Source: Sacculina carcini (Eukaryota; Arthropoda; Thecostraca; Sacculinidae). From it: 64,000 nucleotides of DNA. How positions within the stretch are numbered: position 1 is the stretch's first letter; each line of letters opens with the position of its first letter. A model generated the notes under the pieces. That model ran no database searches, was not told the DNA's origin, and worked only from the letters and a program-made list of their open reading frames with translations. Of this stretch, positions 1 through 10,246 are shown one piece after another. Made by a program: the position numbers and the translations under genes. The DNA is taken from the NCBI GenBank assembly GCA_916048095.2, contig OU696585.1:6173460-6237459 (forward strand), in the 5' to 3' direction.

Positions 1-725
1 TACAAATTTAATTTAACTCCACGCGTCCGATTTTCTATACTTTTTTCTCTATTTCTCAGCAACTAAATATCACACATCTAAATAAATAATACCATCATGC
101 TGGCAATTTTGCTTTCTACAACACGGTATATATTTCCATTTTCCAGAGTGTATTAAAAAAGTTACGGCGGTGTGAAGTCAAAATGACAAAGTCAAAAAGG
201 CAAAATTAGCACTGAAAAAAGTTAATATTTTGGTAAATATTTTGGTCAATACTCCTCATAAACCAGAAATGGCACAGCCAAAAGAGAAGACTGAAATGAC
301 GTATAATTATAGGTATCGTTGTATTTTTCAATAGTTCATTATAGGTGCCGTTCAGACAGAGGTCTTCATGCAGTAATCAGAGCGCCACCTAGTGACAACT
401 ACTGGAAGCAAAACTCGACCGTCGAGACGTGGCGGCATATCGTCGTTTGATGTTAATTTGCGGTGTTCGTTTGATGTTGATTGAAGTCCCTATTGATTCA
501 TTAACTGATTCAATGATTGATATGATTATCAGCTAGACTTATTTTAGATGCGTGTGCGAGTGTGTAAAAAGTGTATATAGTCATGAAATGCACGAAAGTG
601 GCCATTTGATATACATTTTTCACGTTGAGAAGCACATGAAGTCTCAAATTTATATTACTGGGTCAATTGATCAGCTCTAGTTGACCTCATCGTTCAAATA
701 AGTCAGATCCAGATCAAAAATCTGT
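1..725 (+). repeat. U2 array spacer, partial (5' flank of U2)
   Basis: AT-rich spacer carrying the upstream control region of the U2 gene that starts at 726. The window opens inside it. The same sequence recurs before every U2 5' end in the window with only scattered base changes. No protein gene is seen. As expected for a Pol II snRNA gene there is no convincing TATA box at -30. A PSE-like element should lie about 40-75 bp upstream of the gene, but I cannot assign one by motif. Confidence 0.85.
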
Positions 726-761
726 ATCGCTTCTCGGCCTCAGGCTAAGATCAAAGTGTAG
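726..761 (+). pseudogene. U2 snRNA 5' stub (nt 1-36), interrupted by Utopia copy 1
   Basis: This is the first 36 nt of U2, from ATCGCTTCTC to GTGTAG, followed directly by the Utopia 5' end. The 3' 149 nt of this U2 gene are missing, because the deletion ending copy 1 also removed them. The stub could still start transcription through its own promoter and so drive a read-through transcript into the retrotransposon, but it cannot make U2 RNA. Confidence 0.93.
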
Positions 762-3700
762 TGGTAAGTACTGTCTAGGCTCTTGTTTTTTCTGGGAATA
801 GGTTCTCGTTTACGCCGCAAGGTATTGCATTGAACGGCCCAACCTCTACCTACTCTTCCCCTTTTTCTGTTGTACTCTATTCTCACTTCTTTGCTGTCTG
901 CTCTCACTTCTTTTTTGCTCTCTACTCTCACTTCTTTTTTGCTCTCTACTCTCTCTTCTCTTGTCTCCTGCTACTCTACCTCTCTCTTCGCTCCTCGCTC
1001 CTCGCTCCTCTACCTCTCTCTTCGCTCCTCTACTCCTCGCTACTCTTTTACGCTTCCACTACACTGAACCCTGGCCGGAGGTGGGAGGCGGTGTTTTGTG
1101 GCTGTGATCGGCGTCTGTGTTTGTGTGTTTGGCTGTGATCGGTGTGTGTATCGTGATGTCGGCCAACACGCCACTTGTGGCGCATCAATCCACAACCCTG
1201 GACGCCGACGGCGATGTTTTGCGCGTCTTCCTGCCGCTGCCGGACGTGACAGCTTGCCCATACGAAGACTGCGGCGCCACGTACGCCATCACCCGACGTG
1301 GTGGCTACACGCAGGTACGTGCCAGCATCCTGCGCCATCTGGAGGCGGCCCACGCCGATGTGCGCACATCAGTGTACATGTGCAGGCGGTGCCGACAACC
1401 GATGGGCGTGCGACCGTCGACCCACCGGTGTCGCCAGCAAACACCCCCGGCAGAGGCGCACACAGCGGTGCTGGCGCCCAGTTTTACCTGCCGGCACTGT
1501 CACCAGCGCTTCACGAATTCTCGAGCGCTGGTCAACCACACAAACGTGTGCCGGCGCCAGCAGTCAACAGGAGCAAACCGGCGACAGCGACCGTCGGATC
1601 AACACCAGCAACAGAGGAGGCGGCCAACACACCAGCGGCAGATCAATGGCGAGAGACACACACCACCCTCACACTCACAATCACCACAATCAGACACACC
1701 ACCTCCGAGTCCACCAACACCACCACCCCACGTAATGTCCCCACGCCCACCACTCCTTCCCACACCACCACTCCTTCGCACACCACCGCTTCTTCCCACA
1801 CCACTGCTTCTTCCCACTCTAGCACTCCCACTATCACCTCTTCGCTCACATCAAATCTCTTTTTCATACACACCATCTCCGCTCACACCCCGCATTCCAA
1901 CCTTCACATCACCTACCACGCCAACACCCACTCACACATACACCGCATCTCCTCCCACATCCCCACCTACCACCTACACTACTCTCGCCATGGTACCGGG
2001 GGCGGGGCTCACGCCAGTCGACGCGCGACCTCGTCGACTATCAACGTTTGTCCGACTGGCGGGAGGTGTGCGGGAGCGGCCAACTGCAAGCGACACTGAC
2101 ACGAGACCAGCATCGTCCGTCTCGCCGCCGCGCGGTCGCTGGACAGCAGCCGACCCCGCTGCACCGCCAGCGTCACCGCGGTCATACCTGGCGGCACTCA
2201 TCGGGTCAATCTCCCCCTCGCCCCCGCCGCGCCCGCCGCGACTGCCGTCTTCATCTTCACCATCATCATCACCTTCGTCATCATCGTCATCCTCTTCGCC
2301 ATCATCACCACGACCATCATCGTCGCAATCGTCCTCGTCATCGTCGTCATCTTCTTCCTCACCAGCATTACATATACGATCTCAACATTCTCCATCAACA
2401 CCACCAGCACGAACACATCACCACACGTCGCCGGCAAACAATGTCGGCAACGCTCCGCGTGCTTCCGGCGTGCCATCGTCGAGACCGGCGCGCCGGCAGA
2501 AACGACAATCACAACAGGTGAGCACTGCCAGGGGGAGTCAGTCGCAGCAGCGAGCGTCGGTGCCGCCCACACACAGACCACACAACAACCACCACACAAG
2601 AAACACCACAAACAGACCACACAACAACCACCACACAAGAAGCACCACAAACACGCACACGAACACACTCCCTCGCACGTCCACGCCCTCATCACACTCA
2701 ACACTGACACCCAACAACACCCGACAACACACATTCATTACACCCAACAGGTATGCGCTGCTGTCTCAATCTGATGACAACAGTGCATCACCATCAGCCT
2801 CACAACAAAACCACACAAGCCAAATCACTTCACCAGGGCGGCGCCGGGTTGTTGGAGAGCAGTCAAATGGACCCACACACCAACACCGAAACAATCACAC
2901 ATCACTACAGAACACGCTCACCCAGTTCCACGAACCACTCACACAAATAAACTGTAACACACCATTCTGCATACTTGACATACTCATTAACACACTTACA
3001 CAGCAAGCACGGGACCTCAGCGGCCTCAACACACGACACCAAAACCACCCAAGACAAAACACGAACACCCACACAAACAATCATACACACACGCACACCG
3101 CACAATTCAGCCACCACACAGAACACCACGACCACAGACAGATGTGGCGCAGCCCACCATATGATCCGGTAGTTGCAGCGAAAATTCAACGCGACTACCG
3201 GACCGGCAAGGCTGTCGTTTACAGACAGCTGGTGGGTGAGACAACACCACCATGTGACATTGAGCCCTTGGTGGTAGGCAGGCATTTCTGTGGCGAGACT
3301 GCCTCGTCGCCGAGATGGTCTGACCGCCCAACGTCCGTGCCAGACATTACACCTACACCAGCAACCACACTATCACAACCCATCACAACCGCTGAGATCC
3401 AGCGCAGAATAAACAACACACAAAACACAACACCGGGTCCAGATGGGTTGAGGTATTCAGACTGGAAACGCCTCGATCCTGACTGCTCAATCCTCACAGC
3501 CATGTTCAATGCATGCCGACTGACTGGGAGGACTCCCACCGCGTGGAAGTCTTCTCGAACCATCCTTCTACACAAGGGTGGTGACCCCCAAGAGCTGAAG
3601 AGCTGGCGACCGATCGCTCTTGGCAACACAATCGCCAAGCTCTACGCGGGTATTTGGGCCGATCGCCTCTCACACTGGGCTGAAACACACAACATCCTCA

Positions 3701-4559
3701 CACACTCACAAAAAGGTTTCCGTCCCTTCGATGGCGTGCTGGAACACAACTTTGTGGTACAGTCTGCCATCGCCAGGGCTCGGAAATCCAACACATCGAC
3801 ACACATCACGTTTATTGACATAAAAAACGCATTCGGCTCTGTATCACACGCACTCCTGTGGGAGACACTCAGCTTGCTGGGTGTCCCCACAGACACACTT
3901 TCAATCATCACAGACATATACACCAACAGCACCACAACATTCACCACACAACGAGGTGTATCGGCTCCCATCCCACAAATTGGAGGTGTCAGACAGGGAT
4001 GTCCGCTCAGTGGTATTCTCTTTGCCTTCGCAATGGAGCCACTGCTGCGGAGCTTGACCGAGGCAGGCGTTGAACATCTCGCCTTTGCTGATGACGTCGC
4101 CCTCATCTGTCACAGCGAGTCTCAGCTCTCTCTGGCACTGTCTCAGGTGCACGATATCTGCGCGTGGGCTGGTCTCTCCATCAATGCCAGCAAATGCGCA
4201 GTATTGTCACCTGTCGCGCCTCTCAGCACTCCAGCTGTCCTCAATGGCGTGCCTCTGCCCTCACTCGAGGCGGAGGGGCAGTACAGGTACCTGGGGAGAC
4301 CGACTGGCAGGTCTTTCCTGCACGCCGACATGGATCAGCTCATGTCCGATGTTCGCCGTAAATCTAATCTTATTCTGCATTCTGCTCTTGCCCCCTGGCA
4401 AAAACTTGACTCCCTTCGCTCTTTTATCACTCCTATTATCACTCACCCTCTTCGTCTAGGCCTCCTCACTAAAACAAGCCTTAGCCGACTACAACGAGAA
4501 ATCGTGTGGAAGGTGAAGGGCTTGCTCAATCTACCGTCTCGCTCTACTCTTCACTATCT
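762..4559 (+). mobile_element. Utopia-like LINE copy 1, 3'-deleted
   Basis: The 5' end is intact (TGGTAAGTACT...) and sits in U2 after nt 36. The 5' UTR has the CT-rich minisatellite. Sequence matches the complete copy at 22280-27816 up to 4559, just after the RT domain. The endonuclease end, 3' UTR, U2 3' part and part of the spacer are all missing. A 14-bp filler (4560-4573) bridges to spacer sequence. The element should be unable to insert on its own because it has no endonuclease and no 3' end for target-primed reverse transcription. Confidence 0.88.
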
Positions 4560-4635
4560 ACACTCTTCATTATCGTCGACTCCTCTACGTTGGTCCGACT
4601 GGCGGGGTCAATATTCTACCATCTACTCCTCGTAA
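1117..4635 (+). CDS. Utopia ORF, truncated: zinc fingers + RT, no endonuclease (1172 codons)
   Basis: The reading frame opens at 1117, but the likelier start is the second Met at 1156 (MSANTPL). It encodes three N-terminal zinc fingers, a long Pro/Ser/Thr/His-rich linker with a polyserine run, and a full RT core with the FIDIKNAF and FADDV motifs. After the RT the frame runs through 14 bp of filler into U2 spacer, adding an unrelated tail of about 25 residues before the stop. The CCHC knuckle and PD-D endonuclease found at residues 1346-1424 of the full protein are lost. The product, if made, would bind nucleic acid and reverse-transcribe but could not nick U2. It differs from copy 4 by scattered substitutions such as DTDTRPAS for DTATRPAP. 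Confidence 0.8.
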   Translation: MFVCLAVIGVCIVMSANTPLVAHQSTTLDADGDVLRVFLPLPDVTACPYEDCGATYAITRRGGYTQVRASILRHLEAAHADVRTSVYMCRRCRQPMGVRPSTHRCRQQTPPAEAHTAVLAPSFTCRHCHQRFTNSRALVNHTNVCRRQQSTGANRRQRPSDQHQQQRRRPTHQRQINGERHTPPSHSQSPQSDTPPPSPPTPPPHVMSPRPPLLPTPPLLRTPPLLPTPLLLPTLALPLSPLRSHQISFSYTPSPLTPRIPTFTSPTTPTPTHTYTASPPTSPPTTYTTLAMVPGAGLTPVDARPRRLSTFVRLAGGVRERPTASDTDTRPASSVSPPRGRWTAADPAAPPASPRSYLAALIGSISPSPPPRPPRLPSSSSPSSSPSSSSSSSSPSSPRPSSSQSSSSSSSSSSSPALHIRSQHSPSTPPARTHHHTSPANNVGNAPRASGVPSSRPARRQKRQSQQVSTARGSQSQQRASVPPTHRPHNNHHTRNTTNRPHNNHHTRSTTNTHTNTLPRTSTPSSHSTLTPNNTRQHTFITPNRYALLSQSDDNSASPSASQQNHTSQITSPGRRRVVGEQSNGPTHQHRNNHTSLQNTLTQFHEPLTQINCNTPFCILDILINTLTQQARDLSGLNTRHQNHPRQNTNTHTNNHTHTHTAQFSHHTEHHDHRQMWRSPPYDPVVAAKIQRDYRTGKAVVYRQLVGETTPPCDIEPLVVGRHFCGETASSPRWSDRPTSVPDITPTPATTLSQPITTAEIQRRINNTQNTTPGPDGLRYSDWKRLDPDCSILTAMFNACRLTGRTPTAWKSSRTILLHKGGDPQELKSWRPIALGNTIAKLYAGIWADRLSHWAETHNILTHSQKGFRPFDGVLEHNFVVQSAIARARKSNTSTHITFIDIKNAFGSVSHALLWETLSLLGVPTDTLSIITDIYTNSTTTFTTQRGVSAPIPQIGGVRQGCPLSGILFAFAMEPLLRSLTEAGVEHLAFADDVALICHSESQLSLALSQVHDICAWAGLSINASKCAVLSPVAPLSTPAVLNGVPLPSLEAEGQYRYLGRPTGRSFLHADMDQLMSDVRRKSNLILHSALAPWQKLDSLRSFITPIITHPLRLGLLTKTSLSRLQREIVWKVKGLLNLPSRSTLHYLHSSLSSTPLRWSDWRGQYSTIYSS
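4560..4573 (+). other. Filler DNA at deletion junction of Utopia copy 1
   Basis: Fourteen bases (ACACTCTTCATTAT) lie between Utopia coding sequence and U2 spacer and belong to neither. They resemble the CTACTCTTCACTATCT just upstream, so they look like a locally templated repair patch from error-prone end joining. The same filler is at 9303-9316 in the duplicated period. Confidence 0.7.
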
Positions 4636-5468
4636 ACCAGCAATAGTAGAGCTATACAAATTACACCAGTGTGTAGAGAATTTTCTGTACTACAAGATAG
4701 GCTATATTTTAAATCGAAAAAATTTCAAAATTCCAATCTACATTACAAATTTAATTTAACTCCACGCGTCCGATTTTCTATACTTTTTTCTCTATTTCTC
4801 AGCAACTAAATATCACACATCTAAATAAATAATACCATCATGCTGGCAATTTTGCTTTCTACAACACGGTATATATTTCCATTTTCCAGAGTGTATTAAA
4901 AAAGTTACGGCGGTGTGAAGTCAAAATGACAAAGTCAAAAAGGCAAAATTAGCACTGAAAAAAGTTAATATTTTGGTAAATATTTTGGTCAATACTCCTC
5001 ATAAACCAGAAATGGCACAGCCAAAAGAGAAGACTGAAATGACGTATAATTATAGGTATCGTTGTATTTTTCAATAGTTCATTATAGGTGCCGTTCAGAC
5101 AGAGGTCTTCATGCAGTAATCAGAGCGCCACCTAGTGACAACTACTGGAAGCAAAACTCGACCGTCGAGACGTGGCGGCATATCGTCGTTTGATGTTAAT
5201 TTGCGGTGTTCGTTTGATGTTGATTGAAGTCCCTATTGATTCATTAACTGATTCAATGATTGATATGATTATCAGCTAGACTTATTTTAGATGCGTGTGC
5301 GAGTGTGTAAAAAGTGTATATAGTCATGAAATGCACGAAAGTGGCCATTTGATATACATTTTTCACGTTGAGAAGCACATGAAGTCTCAAATTTATATTA
5401 CTGGGTCAATTGATCAGCTCTAGTTGACCTCATCGTTCAAATAAGTCAGATCCAGATCAAAAATCTGT
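4574..5468 (+). repeat. U2 array spacer, 5'-shortened
   Basis: Spacer resumes at CGTCGACTCCTCTACG and runs to the next U2 5' end. The part that normally follows the U2 3' end is missing because of the deletion. No gene is seen in it. Confidence 0.85.
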
Positions 5469-5504
5469 ATCGCTTCTCGGCCTCAGGCTAAGATCAAAGT
5501 GTAG
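5469..5504 (+). pseudogene. U2 snRNA 5' stub, interrupted by Utopia copy 2
   Basis: Second-period duplicate of the stub at 726-761, identical to it, and likewise without a 3' half. Confidence 0.93.
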
Positions 5505-8500
5505 TGGTAAGTACTGTCTAGGCTCTTGTTTTTTCTGGGAATAGGTTCTCGTTTACGCCGCAAGGTATTGCATTGAACGGCCCAACCTCTACCTACTCTT
5601 CCCCTTTTTCTGTTGTACTCTATTCTCACTTCTTTGCTGTCTGCTCTCACTTCTTTTTTGCTCTCTACTCTCACTTCTTTTTTGCTCTCTACTCTCTCTT
5701 CTCTTGTCTCCTGCTACTCTACCTCTCTCTTCGCTCCTCGCTCCTCGCTCCTCTACCTCTCTCTTCGCTCCTCTACTCCTCGCTACTCTTTTACGCTTCC
5801 ACTACACTGAACCCTGGCCGGAGGTGGGAGGCGGTGTTTTGTGGCTGTGATCGGCGTCTGTGTTTGTGTGTTTGGCTGTGATCGGTGTGTGTATCGTGAT
5901 GTCGGCCAACACGCCACTTGTGGCGCATCAATCCACAACCCTGGACGCCGACGGCGATGTTTTGCGCGTCTTCCTGCCGCTGCCGGACGTGACAGCTTGC
6001 CCATACGAAGACTGCGGCGCCACGTACGCCATCACCCGACGTGGTGGCTACACGCAGGTACGTGCCAGCATCCTGCGCCATCTGGAGGCGGCCCACGCCG
6101 ATGTGCGCACATCAGTGTACATGTGCAGGCGGTGCCGACAACCGATGGGCGTGCGACCGTCGACCCACCGGTGTCGCCAGCAAACACCCCCGGCAGAGGC
6201 GCACACAGCGGTGCTGGCGCCCAGTTTTACCTGCCGGCACTGTCACCAGCGCTTCACGAATTCTCGAGCGCTGGTCAACCACACAAACGTGTGCCGGCGC
6301 CAGCAGTCAACAGGAGCAAACCGGCGACAGCGACCGTCGGATCAACACCAGCAACAGAGGAGGCGGCCAACACACCAGCGGCAGATCAATGGCGAGAGAC
6401 ACACACCACCCTCACACTCACAATCACCACAATCAGACACACCACCTCCGAGTCCACCAACACCACCACCCCACGTAATGTCCCCACGCCCACCACTCCT
6501 TCCCACACCACCACTCCTTCGCACACCACCGCTTCTTCCCACACCACTGCTTCTTCCCACTCTAGCACTCCCACTATCACCTCTTCGCTCACATCAAATC
6601 TCTTTTTCATACACACCATCTCCGCTCACACCCCGCATTCCAACCTTCACATCACCTACCACGCCAACACCCACTCACACATACACCGCATCTCCTCCCA
6701 CATCCCCACCTACCACCTACACTACTCTCGCCATGGTACCGGGGGCGGGGCTCACGCCAGTCGACGCGCGACCTCGTCGACTATCAACGTTTGTCCGACT
6801 GGCGGGAGGTGTGCGGGAGCGGCCAACTGCAAGCGACACTGACACGAGACCAGCATCGTCCGTCTCGCCGCCGCGCGGTCGCTGGACAGCAGCCGACCCC
6901 GCTGCACCGCCAGCGTCACCGCGGTCATACCTGGCGGCACTCATCGGGTCAATCTCCCCCTCGCCCCCGCCGCGCCCGCCGCGACTGCCGTCTTCATCTT
7001 CACCATCATCATCACCTTCGTCATCATCGTCATCCTCTTCGCCATCATCACCACGACCATCATCGTCGCAATCGTCCTCGTCATCGTCGTCATCTTCTTC
7101 CTCACCAGCATTACATATACGATCTCAACATTCTCCATCAACACCACCAGCACGAACACATCACCACACGTCGCCGGCAAACAATGTCGGCAACGCTCCG
7201 CGTGCTTCCGGCGTGCCATCGTCGAGACCGGCGCGCCGGCAGAAACGACAATCACAACAGGTGAGCACTGCCAGGGGGAGTCAGTCGCAGCAGCGAGCGT
7301 CGGTGCCGCCCACACACAGACCACACAACAACCACCACACAAGAAACACCACAAACAGACCACACAACAACCACCACACAAGAAGCACCACAAACACGCA
7401 CACGAACACACTCCCTCGCACGTCCACGCCCTCATCACACTCAACACTGACACCCAACAACACCCGACAACACACATTCATTACACCCAACAGGTATGCG
7501 CTGCTGTCTCAATCTGATGACAACAGTGCATCACCATCAGCCTCACAACAAAACCACACAAGCCAAATCACTTCACCAGGGCGGCGCCGGGTTGTTGGAG
7601 AGCAGTCAAATGGACCCACACACCAACACCGAAACAATCACACATCACTACAGAACACGCTCACCCAGTTCCACGAACCACTCACACAAATAAACTGTAA
7701 CACACCATTCTGCATACTTGACATACTCATTAACACACTTACACAGCAAGCACGGGACCTCAGCGGCCTCAACACACGACACCAAAACCACCCAAGACAA
7801 AACACGAACACCCACACAAACAATCATACACACACGCACACCGCACAATTCAGCCACCACACAGAACACCACGACCACAGACAGATGTGGCGCAGCCCAC
7901 CATATGATCCGGTAGTTGCAGCGAAAATTCAACGCGACTACCGGACCGGCAAGGCTGTCGTTTACAGACAGCTGGTGGGTGAGACAACACCACCATGTGA
8001 CATTGAGCCCTTGGTGGTAGGCAGGCATTTCTGTGGCGAGACTGCCTCGTCGCCGAGATGGTCTGACCGCCCAACGTCCGTGCCAGACATTACACCTACA
8101 CCAGCAACCACACTATCACAACCCATCACAACCGCTGAGATCCAGCGCAGAATAAACAACACACAAAACACAACACCGGGTCCAGATGGGTTGAGGTATT
8201 CAGACTGGAAACGCCTCGATCCTGACTGCTCAATCCTCACAGCCATGTTCAATGCATGCCGACTGACTGGGAGGACTCCCACCGCGTGGAAGTCTTCTCG
8301 AACCATCCTTCTACACAAGGGTGGTGACCCCCAAGAGCTGAAGAGCTGGCGACCGATCGCTCTTGGCAACACAATCGCCAAGCTCTACGCGGGTATTTGG
8401 GCCGATCGCCTCTCACACTGGGCTGAAACACACAACATCCTCACACACTCACAAAAAGGTTTCCGTCCCTTCGATGGCGTGCTGGAACACAACTTTGTGG

Positions 8501-9302
8501 TACAGTCTGCCATCGCCAGGGCTCGGAAATCCAACACATCGACACACATCACGTTTATTGACATAAAAAACGCATTCGGCTCTGTATCACACGCACTCCT
8601 GTGGGAGACACTCAGCTTGCTGGGTGTCCCCACAGACACACTTTCAATCATCACAGACATATACACCAACAGCACCACAACATTCACCACACAACGAGGT
8701 GTATCGGCTCCCATCCCACAAATTGGAGGTGTCAGACAGGGATGTCCGCTCAGTGGTATTCTCTTTGCCTTCGCAATGGAGCCACTGCTGCGGAGCTTGA
8801 CCGAGGCAGGCGTTGAACATCTCGCCTTTGCTGATGACGTCGCCCTCATCTGTCACAGCGAGTCTCAGCTCTCTCTGGCACTGTCTCAGGTGCACGATAT
8901 CTGCGCGTGGGCTGGTCTCTCCATCAATGCCAGCAAATGCGCAGTATTGTCACCTGTCGCGCCTCTCAGCACTCCAGCTGTCCTCAATGGCGTGCCTCTG
9001 CCCTCACTCGAGGCGGAGGGGCAGTACAGGTACCTGGGGAGACCGACTGGCAGGTCTTTCCTGCACGCCGACATGGATCAGCTCATGTCCGATGTTCGCC
9101 GTAAATCTAATCTTATTCTGCATTCTGCTCTTGCCCCCTGGCAAAAACTTGACTCCCTTCGCTCTTTTATCACTCCTATTATCACTCACCCTCTTCGTCT
9201 AGGCCTCCTCACTAAAACAAGCCTTAGCCGACTACAACGAGAAATCGTGTGGAAGGTGAAGGGCTTGCTCAATCTACCGTCTCGCTCTACTCTTCACTAT
9301 CT
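5505..9302 (+). mobile_element. Utopia-like LINE copy 2, 3'-deleted (duplicate of copy 1)
   Basis: Same 5' end, same deletion end point and same filler (9303-9316) as copy 1, exactly 4,743 bp downstream. It is a by-product of array duplication and not a separate insertion. Confidence 0.88.
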
Positions 9303-9378
9303 ACACTCTTCATTATCGTCGACTCCTCTACGTTGGTCCGACTGGCGGGGTCAATATTCTACCATCTACTCCTCGTAA
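5860..9378 (+). CDS. Utopia ORF, truncated (duplicate of 1117-4635)
   Basis: Translation is identical to the 1172-codon frame of copy 1, with the second in-frame Met at 5899. It has zinc fingers and RT but no CCHC knuckle or endonuclease, and ends in the same spacer-encoded tail. Confidence 0.8.
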   Translation: MFVCLAVIGVCIVMSANTPLVAHQSTTLDADGDVLRVFLPLPDVTACPYEDCGATYAITRRGGYTQVRASILRHLEAAHADVRTSVYMCRRCRQPMGVRPSTHRCRQQTPPAEAHTAVLAPSFTCRHCHQRFTNSRALVNHTNVCRRQQSTGANRRQRPSDQHQQQRRRPTHQRQINGERHTPPSHSQSPQSDTPPPSPPTPPPHVMSPRPPLLPTPPLLRTPPLLPTPLLLPTLALPLSPLRSHQISFSYTPSPLTPRIPTFTSPTTPTPTHTYTASPPTSPPTTYTTLAMVPGAGLTPVDARPRRLSTFVRLAGGVRERPTASDTDTRPASSVSPPRGRWTAADPAAPPASPRSYLAALIGSISPSPPPRPPRLPSSSSPSSSPSSSSSSSSPSSPRPSSSQSSSSSSSSSSSPALHIRSQHSPSTPPARTHHHTSPANNVGNAPRASGVPSSRPARRQKRQSQQVSTARGSQSQQRASVPPTHRPHNNHHTRNTTNRPHNNHHTRSTTNTHTNTLPRTSTPSSHSTLTPNNTRQHTFITPNRYALLSQSDDNSASPSASQQNHTSQITSPGRRRVVGEQSNGPTHQHRNNHTSLQNTLTQFHEPLTQINCNTPFCILDILINTLTQQARDLSGLNTRHQNHPRQNTNTHTNNHTHTHTAQFSHHTEHHDHRQMWRSPPYDPVVAAKIQRDYRTGKAVVYRQLVGETTPPCDIEPLVVGRHFCGETASSPRWSDRPTSVPDITPTPATTLSQPITTAEIQRRINNTQNTTPGPDGLRYSDWKRLDPDCSILTAMFNACRLTGRTPTAWKSSRTILLHKGGDPQELKSWRPIALGNTIAKLYAGIWADRLSHWAETHNILTHSQKGFRPFDGVLEHNFVVQSAIARARKSNTSTHITFIDIKNAFGSVSHALLWETLSLLGVPTDTLSIITDIYTNSTTTFTTQRGVSAPIPQIGGVRQGCPLSGILFAFAMEPLLRSLTEAGVEHLAFADDVALICHSESQLSLALSQVHDICAWAGLSINASKCAVLSPVAPLSTPAVLNGVPLPSLEAEGQYRYLGRPTGRSFLHADMDQLMSDVRRKSNLILHSALAPWQKLDSLRSFITPIITHPLRLGLLTKTSLSRLQREIVWKVKGLLNLPSRSTLHYLHSSLSSTPLRWSDWRGQYSTIYSS

Positions 9379-10211
9379 ACCAGCAATAGTAGAGCTATAC
9401 AAATTACACCAGTGTGTAGAGAATTTTCTGTACTACAAGATAGGCTATATTTTAAATCGAAAAAATTTCAAAATTCCAATCTACATTACAAATTTAATTT
9501 AACTCCACGCGTCCGATTTTCTATACTTTTTTCTCTATTTCTCAGCAACTAAATATCACACATCTAAATAAATAATACCATCATGCTGGCAATTTTGCTT
9601 TCTACAACACGGTATATATTTCCATTTTCCAGAGTGTATTAAAAAAGTTACGGCGGTGTGAAGTCAAAATGACAAAGTCAAAAAGGCAAAATTAGCACTG
9701 AAAAAAGTTAATATTTTGGTAAATATTTTGGTCAATACTCCTCATAAACCAGAAATGGCACAGCCAAAAGAGAAGACTGAAATGACGTATAATTATAGGT
9801 ATCGTTGTATTTTTCAATAGTTCATTATAGGTGCCGTTCAGACAGAGGTCTTCATGCAGTAATCAGAGCGCCACCTAGTGACAACTACTGGAAGCAAAAC
9901 TCGACCGTCGAGACGTGGCGGCATATCGTCGTTTGATGTTAATTTGCGGTGTTCGTTTGATGTTGATTGAAGTCCCTATTGATTCATTAACTGATTCAAT
10001 GATTGATATGATTATCAGCTAGACTTATTTTAGATGCGTGTGCGAGTGTGTAAAAAGTGTATATAGTCATGAAATGCACGAAAGTGGTCATTTGATATAC
10101 ATTTTTCACGTTGAGAAGCACATGAAGTCTCAAATTTATATTACTGGGTCAATTGATCAGCTCTAGTTGACCTCATCGTTCAAATAAGTCAGATCCAGAT
10201 CAAAAATCTGT
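9317..10211 (+). repeat. U2 array spacer
   Basis: Third spacer of the 4,743-bp series, beginning after filler and ending at the U2 start at 10212. It carries one base change near 10087 relative to the two earlier copies. No gene is seen. Confidence 0.85.
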
Positions 10212-10246
10212 ATCGCTTCTCGGCCTCAGGCTAAGATCAAAGTGTA
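10212..10246 (+). pseudogene. U2 snRNA 5' part, interrupted by a truncated Utopia
   Basis: U2 nt 1-35, ending GTGTA. The G at nt 36 is lost or absorbed at the junction with filler DNA. The matching 3' part resumes at 11155, so this is one U2 gene split by 908 bp. Confidence 0.92.

Larger units (their letters stand above)
1..9486 (+). repeat. 4,743-bp direct tandem duplication (two full periods)
   Basis: The segment 1-4743 is repeated at 4744-9486 with no difference that I could find. A partial third period continues to about 10246, with one base change near 10087. Each full period holds spacer, U2 5' stub, a Utopia copy cut off in its coding region, and filler joining back to spacer. The deletion must have come first and then been copied by unequal exchange or replication slippage. 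The identity implies a very recent event or an assembly duplication. Confidence 0.9.

Noticed and set aside
830-1138. Small Leu/Ser-rich frame in the Utopia 5' UTR as a signal-peptide-like gene
   Set aside because: It is the translated CT minisatellite; its length and sequence vary with repeat number and it overlaps the main ORF.
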